DNA of 64,000 bases from Heliocidaris erythrogramma (taxonomy: Eukaryota; Echinodermata; Echinoidea; Camarodonta; Echinometridae): positions 5,018,873 through 5,082,872 of the forward strand of contig CM046853.1 in assembly GCA_025617745.1 (NCBI GenBank). Reading direction: 5' to 3'. This document shows positions 45,962 to 56,235 of the stretch, piece after piece. Below the pieces are notes generated by a model. The model did not search any database and was not told the origin of the DNA. It saw only the letters and a program-made list of their open reading frames with translations. Position 1 is the first letter of the stretch. Every line of letters begins with the position of its first letter. The position numbers and the translations under genes were made by a program.

Positions 45962-46131
45962 TATGTCGAGTTGATATGATTGGGTTACGAGGAGAGTACT
46001 ACTTCACTGCTAATCCTTCCGATGCCCAAACAGTTTGTGCGACCTACCTCTTAGGTGAATCCAATGACCTCGTCGAGATCGAGTTCACTCAGTTCAACGT
46101 CGACTGCGAGGATCCATCTAATCAAGTACAG
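45962..46131 (+). CDS. CRHBP: CRHBP exon 3
   Basis: Encodes the last two bases of codon 58 and residues 59-114. The protein reads CRVDMIGLRGEYYFTANPSD, a following TVCATYLLGE, then VEIEFTQFNVDCED. In vertebrate CRHBP the matching segment is CLDMLSLQGxFxFTAD, CAAFFISE and ITIHYDxVxIDC, so order and spacing agree. C59-C83 should be the first disulfide, and C106 pairs with C144 in exon 4 (family pattern of consecutive disulfides). The acceptor is TTTCACAG at 45960-45961 and the donor is CAG|GTACGA at 46132, phase 0. This region belongs to the first CUB-like half of the protein, which takes part in ligand binding in the family. Confidence 0.92.
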
Positions 46132-47704
46132 GTACGATGCACAGGATATTGAATCGCCTTGTAATCATTACTTTTCATTTTTCTTTTCAGCATTTTATTC
46201 GGCGTCACATTGTGTCTGGAAGGGGAAAAGCGAACTTAGACTATAGCACTCGAGGTTATATGGATATGTTAATATGAATGGATTCAATAAATGAACGAAC
46301 ACAAAACCATTAAAAGGAGAGGAAGACTGCTTTGACGAAATTCATGGTCATCTCATGAAATACAATTGTGCCGAAGGTCATCTCATGAAATACAATTGAA
46401 ATCCAAGGCATAATAACATTATGTTCATATGTAATCCACAATCTATGTAGGTATAACTGTGTAATATACCATGAATACTTAATTATATCTATGATCCTGA
46501 ACTTTTCAAAATGAAGTTTGTCCTAAAATAAAGTAATAATGTAATGAATTGGAGTCTATATCAAAAATCCTTTTGAATCTAAAATATTTAGAAGTTTTGG
46601 ACCCACTTGACACGGCTTTGAAATCAACCCCCACCTTTATAACACATTTAAATGTAAATATAGAATGTCCATGTTGAATACGTATGATAATGTTGGAATC
46701 GTAATACTCGTAGGATTAAACCAACTATATGAGACCGCCTATTATCTCTGGCGTTCCATCTACCTATCTTTCTATTTCTACATTTTATCCCCCCCCCCCC
46801 GTATTGCTTGTTCACAACATTTTTGTTTTTGTCTTTTTCCCCAGTACTGTGCACATCAGTGTTTGTTTTTTTTTGTTTTCTTTTCTTCTTCTTCTCCCCC
46901 CCCCCCCCCATAATGTATTTTAATTTTTCTCCCCTTTTTTTCCTCTCACGCTTTTCCCCTTCTTTTTTAACTTGTTAATAGTACTAACTCCTTTTTCTCA
47001 AACAGGGGTCAATGAAATGTTCATGTTTTCCTTTACAATGTTTAGATCGATCATACCAATTGCTTTTTTCAATGTAAATCATACCCAAGTCTATTGAATT
47101 ATGATCTGTTATATATATATATGTCTATGTATATAATTCTTATGTTCTTGCTCATAATTTTGGTATATACTGGTTTAAGAAAATAAAATTGTAAAAGGCA
47201 TAAATGTATGTAGAAGATCAAAAAACTTTGAATTTGTTTTAATACATGAAAACCATAAAAGTGTCATTTTGGATGCATAAAAATGCTATTCGATATTAAG
47301 ATTTTGTGGGTTTTCAGTAAACCGAAGTCCAACAACGATTAATTAATCACTGTCCTATGGCATGTATGGATTTGTGACAGTGAATCCCTGCAGAGAGGCA
47401 ATTCATTTTCCGTCTTCAAATCTGTAATCATCAGCAAAATACTTCGGTAAAATACTATTTTAACACGTGTTTTCAAATCTAGAATCTTGACACTTTTCAT
47501 GCCTTTATTCATTTTTCAATTATTTACGGAAGACAAAATCCTAAATTGTTATTACATTTTGTTGGCAAATTTGACCCTACACCTCTGCTTCCCCTGATAA
47601 ACATGTTCCATCGAGGTCCCTGGTATATTAATTAGATAGTCAACAGTGAATAGCAACTCTCTTATATCTAACTTCTCATCTTATTTCATTATGTTTTAAC
47701 CTAG
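46132..47704 (+). other. CRHBP intron 3
   Basis: 1.6-kb intron. It contains a 23-bp direct duplication GGTCATCTCATGAAATACAA... at 46346 and 46376, C runs at 46791 and 46898, T/C-rich DNA and a (TA)n at 47112. Nothing else is recognised. Confidence 0.7.
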
Positions 47705-47909
47705 TTTTTTGATGGTTGGACGATGGGCGTTGGATCGTTCCCTGGTGATGATGACCATCCTCTTTCCATCTCTGATCGAGTCATCAACGTGTGCAGCCAG
47801 AGACAAAGGGTCTACAGGTCACACCAGAATGGAGCCATGATCACATTCAGACTTGGTCAACCAAACGCCAGCTTTAGAATCGCATTCAGGCTCATTTACA
47901 ACCCAGAAC
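47705..47909 (+). CDS. CRHBP: CRHBP exon 4
   Basis: Encodes residues 115-182 and the first base of codon 183. It begins FFDGWTMGVGSFPGDDDHPL, matching the vertebrate VFDGWxxxGExFPSxxDHPL block, one of the most recognisable parts of CRHBP. C144 lies in DRVINVCS (vertebrate YIDFC), and then VYRSHQNGAMITFRLGQP corresponds to IRSSQNVAMIFFRVHEP. NAS (168-170) is a possible glycosylation sequon. The acceptor is CCTAG at 47703-47704 and the donor is GTGAGT at 47910, phase 1. Open sequence continues past the donor to 48079 but loses all similarity, so the donor is the true end. Confidence 0.95.
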
Positions 47910-50900
47910 GTGAGTTTATCTGTTGTTTTTATTGCTGTGACTTATACTCTCAACCTTACAATAAAATTAGGTTGTTTTTATCTAATTTTGTTTTAAATGT
48001 AGATAGGCCTAGATATTGTTTGATCGTACTGAATGTAGGTAAACTCGTTATTAACAAAGGAAGCAATCCCACTTCATGACCTAAACAATGCTCCTTTTGA
48101 TCGACTTTTCTATTATTTTTTCAATATCACTATTTGTTTGCAATACAATAGGCCTATTTCATATGCTACTTCAGGTATATTACTTGATTGGAATAGTGAG
48201 CTATTTGAAGTATAATATTTACAGCGTAAGAACTGCAATAGAATATGAGTAAGAATGGACTAGAGTAATCCATGTTTTTTCTTAGGTCGGATCTCGTTCA
48301 TCAGAATAAATAGAATATACAATTTCTAGTATTCCATCTAAAAGTTGAACAAAAAAAGCCTTTATGCAATTTTTTTATTTTAATTAAAATAAAACTAATA
48401 TATGTAAGGCGCTAAATACTCCAGAAATCAAATGCTCGAGGCGCACTAGTGCAAAACATGAATGAGATTACATAGAGCACTCACACGTGGAAATGTACAA
48501 CAAAGAGTTGGATAGAACATAATAAAGAAAAAAAAATATTATTATAAGCAATATCTAACAGATATGTTTTTAGAATCATTTTTGAACATTTCTACTGAAG
48601 TTTATTGTCTGCAATCGTTCTCGGTTTGCATGAAGAAAGGTCCCCCCACCCATGGTTATCTAGAGTTTTGAGAGCGTGAAGATATAGAGGGAATGTATTG
48701 AGGTAACAGTGTACTGTGGAGCAAAACCATGCACAAAGTAAAATAAGAGCAAAAGCATTAGCTAATAGCTGAAAGATATCTGTCTCCAGGGAAATGCGTA
48801 AATGATTTTCAGTAACGATAGAGTTTGTATTAAAAAATAAAGACTTCACTACTCATGCGTTTCATTAATGTTCTAATTTTGGTCGACTGAAAAACATCAG
48901 TGAATATATCAAAAACTTGAATCAGCCTGGAAACTGTTATTATTATCGTACACTTTACGTTATGATCTGTTTATTAAGGACAACCTCACTTATTTTTTGA
49001 GTGACGCCATGAGTTTCTCATCATGACCATGACCAAGATCACTCTTTAAAGAAAACAACAACCTTGATTAGATGCTTTCTGATTGTGTTCACTTTAACTT
49101 TAACTTGAAATGATGACTGGTTCAAAACAAGTCGATTTCTTCAATTGCGATCACACACACAAAATATTGGTAGATATTTTAAGTCTCGCCAGAGCGTTTG
49201 TTTTGTAAATATACTATATAGGAGGGTGTGTCAGTGTGCGTGAGGGCGAGAGTGTGTTAATTGAATTAGTTTCCTTGTGATATCTTAATTTTGAGGATGT
49301 ATTTTGCCAAAGTGTGAATTGTATTCCCTTATCATGACGTATTAGATGTGCACAATATTCGTTAATAAATTCTCACCAGCTATATGTTCTAAGACCGTCC
49401 TCAGCTCAGCAACCAAAGTATGACTTGAGCTGTGGGATGCTCTAACGTCATAGAAGATGACACAAATAAAGATGCACTCACAGAATTGCTCATTTTCTCG
49501 CAGTCGGGTCAGATTTTAACGGAAAACTTGTCAATCTGACCTTCTCACGGTCTTTATTGAATTAAATGGCTGGATGCAAACTGCTTGCGATCTCAAACAT
49601 CCGCGAAATGCGTTGCTATGACTTCTCACTCATCCGGAAAAGAGGGTTGGTAGAAAAGGGGAAATGGGAAATAAATCTACATTGATTGCAGAACAAGACA
49701 GAAAACACCAGACAAAGGTTAAGTGTTTCATCTTTTGACGTCACTTCCAAATCTCACCTTAATAGATGGCACGATGAAGCAAAGGTTTGACTTTAGAGAA
49801 AATATGCAGTTATTACTTATTTATCAATTATAATTACTTTAATCATCAGTATTTGTGTATATATGTTCGTTCAGAACGAAAGGATAAGAACGTAATAATG
49901 CACTTTCTTTCTAGAATAAATGTGATCAAGGAATACTTTTGGGGGAATGAAAACATTTTATAAACATACACCTCTGTTCAGCCGTGCTCTATAACAGCTA
50001 AATATATATTGTTATAAATGTTTATTCAGTGGAATTAGAAGCATTTTGAATTGTGAAAAGGTTTTTAAGCCACAAATTTCCTTGAATATCATAGGCGTTT
50101 TTTTTTTTCATCTGCTTTTGTAATTTTTGTTTTTGTTTTTCTTTGTTTTGTTTTGTTTTGTTTTTTGGGGGGTAATACCAAGTTAACAGCTGAATAGACT
50201 TTGTCTTAATCAAATCCCCTCTAGGGGCGCCCCTTTTCAGTTGATGTCATAGCCAATATTCACGGAGGCACCGTATGATATGGATGGATGTTATTCGTGA
50301 AAGGTATATCAAGCTGACGGTTTAAACAGCTCTTCTTTTAAAGACACTGAATATCTTAGAGCGTCTGCAAATCGATCTCCAACGAACCCAATGTTGTGGC
50401 ACGTGACTAAGCATGACTTAGAACAGTGTTTGAATTGAAAATGATAATAGTCATGACGATAATAACATGCTATAGCAAACACCACAGGGCTTTAGCCCAT
50501 GACATCCGGAGCTAGCTCTATTTTAACTAAAGTCTCATTTCTTTGGTAGTGCTTGGGAATTCAGATCAATAGTGCAAATGTGGCGTCACTGTAGGCATGA
50601 ATTGATCTAGAGATTGATTAGGAAATAAGTTGTTGTTACAGTTCAATTGTTTCCACTTTCTCTGTCATGTATTGCATTGATCTTTTCACCTAATATTTGA
50701 CTCATTTTAGGTGACAGCATTCATGTTCCCTTTTCCTATTTTGAACGATTAGTTTCCAAAGTTAATCCCAAATTTTTACCCCCAAAATTAGAATTATTTG
50801 AGACATAAATTCAAATTTAAAAAGTATATAAGATCATTGTTTTAAGCCTAAAGTATAATCGTGATATGACACAGTTTATTTTGTTAATGATTCTTAAAGT

Positions 50901-53900
50901 TTTTACGCTTACAAATTTTTATTGATAGATATTTTAAAGAATATACTCGTTGCCTTTGCTCCTTATGATTGATTTAAAGTAATTTCTATTACTTTTAGGG
51001 TGGAGAGAAATTGTAGTCATCATTCATAATACACATATATCAATGGAAATGAGGTGGAATAATACTTTCATATCTAAAGTAGAAATCATTCTACACTTCC
51101 GAGTTAAGACAAAAATTCCATTAAGAATTATTAAGACTTTAAAAGAGAAATTCTGCAGAAAATTGAATTAAAAACTTATTAAAAACAGAGTAATCACGTG
51201 TCCGACAAATTTTTGGCAACTTCATATACCATGTCCAATTCTTGTATTATTATTTTTTAATTTTCGGTACATACTTGTTATTTTTATCATAATTGGGCAA
51301 ACTGTAACCTAACTTGGACATAAAATTGTCCGGATTTTATGGGACACCTGATTACCCTTCTTTTGGTATACTCTTTTATAAAAACCTATACTGAAGATGA
51401 ACATGAAGTCAGCATAAGTTTAATTAAACGTATAATATTTACATATTTATATACCACAAATACAACATTTCCCCCACGGGGTTTACATTATATGACTTCG
51501 TCAGGAAGGGGGCCCCATTTTTATTAACATCTCAATTTCTTCCTCATGTTTTGAATGGGTATAGGTCAATTCTTTGTAAAATGTCATGATTGTGTCTGTT
51601 AAATATCGAAATACATGTATGTTTCGAATTTCTATTGAAGTGATAGTTCTCTAACAGCTTACAAAAAAATCAATAAGCAGCCGGTTGAGAGGCAATTGCT
51701 CCGCGATTAATTTCTAACAATATTAGAATTCTTACCATAAATATCTCTGAAAGTAACACTGTACATTAATCCTTATCCTTAAGCTGAACCTATAAGCTAA
51801 ACTTCAATCCCTACTCAAGCCCTAATCCAATGTCTTTGACCAGACAAGCCCAGAAAAAAATATCGGAAACCAGAAGGAAGGATGGGGTAATCACTTTATC
51901 ATTTTTAAAATGCAATTCCTGCTTTGCGGTAAATAGAAAAGAACGGCTACTTGTTTACTTTCAATATGACTGAGGCAATTTTGGCTTGGATTTTACCTTT
52001 AAATGTGATGTTAGTGGTGTCTATTTATGTGATCCACCATATGATTTCTACACTTCGTCATTTTCTGAGAAACTATGCCTTTTAAAAGATTATGAAATGA
52101 TGCAACGTATCTCTTGAGAATTAGCAAATCCTCTACCCATCTTAATTGATTACGACAATCTGATATATCTTAGCCCTGCGGTGCTTTTATATCGACCAAC
52201 TATTTGACATGAACGCAATCAGAAAATGCTCAAGAAAGCTCTTTGATATGCTGTACATGTGTGAAGTTCTTACGGTAAAGGATTACATGATGTTTATCAT
52301 CAAACCTTAGCATTCCTGCACGTTGTGTTAAATGAACCAGTCAACATATTTTTTGGTGAGCAGGGCTTTGCTAGCCAAGTAGGCTCAATCACCAGAAAAT
52401 AGATTTAGAGAATGTGGGGGCGTGGTGGTGGTTGGAATGAAAGAAAACTTTCATTATTTCCAAAAGTTAGGAAGGTAAGTAGAGGAGCTTTCTTAAATGA
52501 ATAACAGTGTGATGTTATTCATACAATTAGTCTTACGGCTTCTACTTTACCTCTTCATATTACATGTAAAACAACGATAATCTATATTATGTCAATGACG
52601 TTAAGTGAATAATACATTTTATAAAAGATACCGGCGAATATATACACAAGGTAATGCACAGAGAGAAAATAAAGCTCTAAATACATACAAATATAGGTCT
52701 GAAAAGAAGATGTCCTAGATTATCTGAAAGGTCAGGAGGTTTTTCATCTGTAACATTAAGACAACTAGATTAATATTGTTCCCCCAAGATATTACTGACG
52801 TCTTCGAAGCTTTGTCCTCTCTTTAATCACCCTGACATCTATTATCAGTGTAATAGATCCGGTTTATATTATTCCTTATCGTCTTGGTTTACATTTTCAA
52901 TTGTGATAATGAAAAAAGTTGAAACAGGTCGCTTAAAAAAAAGTAGGGAGGAATATGGCGAATTGGTGTCATCTGTAATGTTTCATTTACAGAATGGAAT
53001 CGCGACTTCCCAAGATAAAGTCACTGCAGCTGAGCAGATGGCGTGTCAACTTTCATGAATAATCCAACCAAATCTTAAAACTTCCTTCTAGTATACTGCT
53101 CTGTCACAACGATGTGCTTAAAGACAGCATTATCAAGCAAGCTTAGCAATTCTCATTCATCGTGAGAAAAGAACTAATGCGTTGTTGGTTCGTGAAAAGT
53201 AAATGAGGATCACATCCACTTATCCCCTTCCCATTTACTTTTCTTCTCTTTTTCTCTCTCCTTCTTCTTTCTGTCTTACTTATATTTCGCTGGATTTCGT
53301 TCATTCTCTACACTGTACTCCAACTCTCTGTCTCTCTCCCTCACTCTCCCACTCTTTATTTCTTTTTAATGTCTATTTTATATTTCCCTCCTTTTCCCTT
53401 CCCACACTGACGCCCCTCTCTCTCTTTCAATCTCCATCTCTCTCTCTCTCTCTCTCTCAGTATCTCCTGATCTGTATCACAGTATTCATCTTATAGAAAA
53501 AGATCAACACAACCTACAAAAAACGAATTTCGTACAGCTAAAATTCTGAAATATAAATTTGATTGACGGAAAGTCTTTAGAGTACTCAATTGTAGGGCTT
53601 TGATTTCAAGTATCTTCATGATATTGTAATTTGTATATTTCAGGACGGATCGTCAAAATTCACCTTGATTAATTCAGTAAAATAAGATATTTACAATTTC
53701 TCCGTGATTGTATAATAGAATATAAAGCTGAAGATAACTCTATGCATGATCGATCAAGATTCGATTGGCGTCGTAAGCCTTTGCACTTTTGAAGGAATGC
53801 TATAGGTCCGAGCAATGTGATCCCTTAGCGGCATGAACACAGCCGTATACATTTCCTCGTCTTGTGGGTTTGTTGTGGCCAATTACTTCACTTGGCTTAT

Positions 53901-54362
53901 TCAGTACGACAAACTTCGGTACATTTTAAATACAGTAATGGATCCTTGTTGGTTATCTTGTTATGTAGTATTATAATTAGACACTGATACAAATTAAAAG
54001 CTCTCCATGCAAATTACGATTCAATTAAAACTTATTTGTATTAAAAACCTAATTCATTTTTTCTTGAATAGTTATCACATTCAAAACTTTATTGTGGCCA
54101 GTGGTACAAAATGATGGTACTGATGATGGAGCTTATCTACCATCAAATGGTTCTGAAATTTTAATTCCCTGATATGGTTAGACTTTAAGATGAGGTAAAT
54201 AATATCACAAACATTTTGCAGGCCATTTGATTTTTTTATTTTTTTATTTTTGTTGGTTGGTGACATGTTAGTGAAAACAATAGAGATATCTTTTGGTTGT
54301 GTTTCATATAAAGCAATTGTTAACTTTTCCATTATTATTTTATTTTTGGTCATCATTGACAG
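47910..54362 (+). other. CRHBP intron 4
   Basis: 6.5-kb intron. A dispersed repeat is at 48405-48620 and a pyrimidine-rich tract at 53220-53460 with (CT)n at 53437-53459. The rest (48900-53200) is AT-rich DNA in which I recognise no gene, RNA or clear element. Confidence 0.65.
48405..48620 (-). repeat. Dispersed repeat, LINE 3' end-like
   Basis: Shares AAATCAAATGCTCxAGGCGCACT-GTGCAAAA-ATGAATGA with 30297-30350 (same orientation). On that evidence it is a second, more decayed copy of the same retroposon 3' end. No translated block survives here. Confidence 0.5.
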
Positions 54363-54517
54363 CTTGCAATGTCATAGCTCCAGAACCAACTGGTGCGCAC
54401 TCCCTGCGTAACTTCGGCTACGAGAGAAACTGCTCCTTCTCTATCATCTACCCGACGACGGTCACCATTCTGGAGATGTCGGTGGGAGGCCAGGAGAGCG
54501 ATGATACTAGACTGAGG
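54363..54517 (+). CDS. CRHBP: CRHBP exon 5
   Basis: Encodes the end of codon 183 and residues 184-234. It reads CNVIAPEPTG, RNCSFSIIYPTTVTILEMSV, then GGQESDDTRLR. Vertebrate CRHBP has PCNVIS, HRNCSFSIIYPVVIKISDL at this place, so NCSFSIIYP is identical and includes the conserved NCS glycosylation sequon (205-207). C184-C206 should be the third disulfide. The acceptor is TTGACAG at 54361-54362 and the donor AGG|GTAAGA at 54518, phase 0. The end of the exon and its donor are part of a 100-bp tandem repeat that continues into the intron. The following exons, with the last four cysteines of the family, are not in the window. Confidence 0.95.
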
Positions 54518-54903
54518 GTAAGAAATTTTGTAGAATGGTCGTTCTTTCTTGTCTGTTGAGAGAGAGATGTTAAAAATGTTGGTAGGAGGCCAGGAGAATG
54601 ATGATACTAGACTGAGGGTAAGAAACCTTGTGGAATGGTCGTTTTGTGTTGTCTGTTAATGGTGAGGGATGTGAGAGATGTCGGTAGGAGGCTAGAAGAG
54701 CGATGATGCTAGACTGATGGTAAGAAACCTTGTAGAATGGTCGTACTGTGTTGTCTGTTGAGAGTGAGTGGTGAAAGATGTCGTTAGGAGGTCAGGAGAG
54801 CGATGATACTAGACTGAGGTAAGAAACCTTGTGGAATGGTCGTTCTGTGTTGTCTATTAATGGTGAGAGATGTCGGTAGGAGGCCAGGAGAGCGATAATA
54901 CTT
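54474..54903 (+). repeat. Tandem repeat of the exon 5 end and its splice donor
   Basis: About 4.3 copies of a 92-102 bp unit start at 54481, 54581, 54683, 54783 and 54875, each with GGTAGGAGGCCAGGAGAGCG (or near variant), ATGATACTAGACTGAGG and GTAAGAAACC, followed by TTGTGGAATGGTCGTTCTGT. The first unit contains the real 3' end of exon 5. GT donors in matching context are at 54518, 54618, 54720 and 54819. The fifth unit is cut at the LINE relic starting near 54905. Confidence 0.9.
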
Positions 54904-54904
54904 G

Positions 54905-55860
54905 TATGATTGATTGATTTTGTTTCTGGCATCAATAACGGAATACAAAATAATGTAATATTACAAACACTTTTTCAGACCTTAACAATTTACTTCTTGA
55001 CACAATGATAAATGCATAATTCTGAGAAGTAACATTTTACAATTAACAGTATTTTTGAACGCAGGAGATCATCATCATGAGCGAGGTGCTTGATATCGAT
55101 GGCGGTCTCAAAGTAAAAAAAGGAGACATAGAACTAACAAATTAGATGAAAAGAGGTCATGGGGTGCAGTGCAAGTGCGAGTGCAGTGCAAGTGCAGTGC
55201 ACATGCCTTAGCGGTGGAGCAAAAATGTATTCATGAGTTGTTGTATGGATAAAATGAATAATAACTACTATAAATTATATATAGACTGCCGATATGTTGT
55301 GGATTTGAATATAATGATATTAGATTGCGCTTATAGTTGCTTTAAAAGAATAAATTGAGGAGCACCTTTTAACTGTGGTGGGTGGATTATTCCACAAGTC
55401 GGGCCATGGTGTCTAATTGATTCATGCGTTATATTGTAGGTTTGTTCAATGAAAATTTTCTGAAATACAGGTTGGCTATATGTGTGTACTGTTTAGTTTA
55501 AATAGATTTTGAAATGTGGGAGGAAGTTGGTTATTTTTATATTCAAACATGAAAACTGGGACTTGAAAAATATTTAAATCAGTGATATTCAATGTTTTTA
55601 GCTTTAAAATTAGGGGATCAGAATGAGAACAGTAGGACGATCCTAACAAATAAGAAGTACCTGCCTTTGTAAAGGGAAAGAATCGGACTGAGTTTGGTTA
55701 TGCATAAATAGGGCTTTCTAAATATTGAGAGAAAGTTTATTGCACTTAAACCATTTCGAAACTTTTAATTTCGAAATTGAGGATAAAGATGATGACGTCT
55801 TAATTATATCGTTGATAGATTTCCTTGGGGACACCACACTTAATTAGAAGGGACTGCGAA
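54905..55860 (-). mobile_element. Decayed CR1/Jockey-like LINE 3' half
   Basis: On the minus strand, going 5' to 3', there are SINDIIKTSSSL, then SKLKVSKWFKCNKLSLNI (the block after the active site in related RTs; the YADD segment itself is deleted), then LKLKTLNITDLNIFQVPVFM and NNQLPPTFQNLF, and finally GPDLWNNPPTTVKRCSSIYS, the C-terminal LWNxLP block. The element ends with a (TCAA)n-like tail (plus strand TGATTGATTGATTTTG at 54907). Several frameshifts and stops make it inactive. Confidence 0.75.
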
Positions 55861-55977
55861 TCAATACCATGGAATGTAACGTAGTGCTTTCGGCTACTTA
55901 AATAACTGTTAAGCCAGAGAGCGCTGAGCCCCGAACACCACATGAATAAAGCTTAGAAAACAATGACTTAAAGCCCC
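55861..55977. other. Short unassigned stretch
   Basis: No feature recognised between the LINE relic and the SINE tail. Confidence 0.4.
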
Positions 55978-56180
55978 GTGTGTGTGTGTGTGTGTGTGTG
56001 TGTAATTGGGTTTTTACAGACGTGTATCAATCAGATATGATTATTTACGTCTGGGACCGACCTTTAACGTCACCATCCGAAAGACGTGACTCAGTCTCGA
56101 ACCTGGGTCCGCTGAATCAGTTTATAACTTCCACTGGTAGCTGCATTACAGGCGCACGCCACAACGCCCAGTCTTAACAG
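55978..56180 (-). mobile_element. SINE with 7SL/tRNA-like head and (CA)n tail
   Basis: On the minus strand the head (56174 down to about 56093) begins GACTGGGCGTTGTGGCGTGC, then GCCTGTAATGCAGCTAC, and has a B-box-like CCAGGTTCGAGACTGAG. The body holds the core ACGTCTTTCGGATGGTGACG plus TTAAAGG, identical to 44340-44365. The tail is (CA)n (plus (TG)n at 55978-56003). The head resembles the 5' domain of 7SL RNA (GGGCG..GTGGCG..GCCTGTA..CAGCTAC), as in Alu, but the B box is tRNA-like. Both readings remain open. Confidence 0.6.
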
Positions 56181-56235
56181 ACACTTTTTAAAACGCCTCG
56201 ACCGGGTGATACCGGGTTAGATTTCTTTACCCCTT

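Noticed and set aside
47910..48079. Extension of exon 4 frame past 47909
   Set aside because: Similarity to CRHBP ends at the GTGAGT donor, and exon 5 continues in the correct phase from there.
55063..55120. Possible CRHBP exon 6 after an AACGCAG at about 55070
   Set aside because: The following frame (RSSSSARCLISMAVSK-type) has no cysteine or G-D-x-V-E-L block, and the segment lies in the minus-strand LINE relic.
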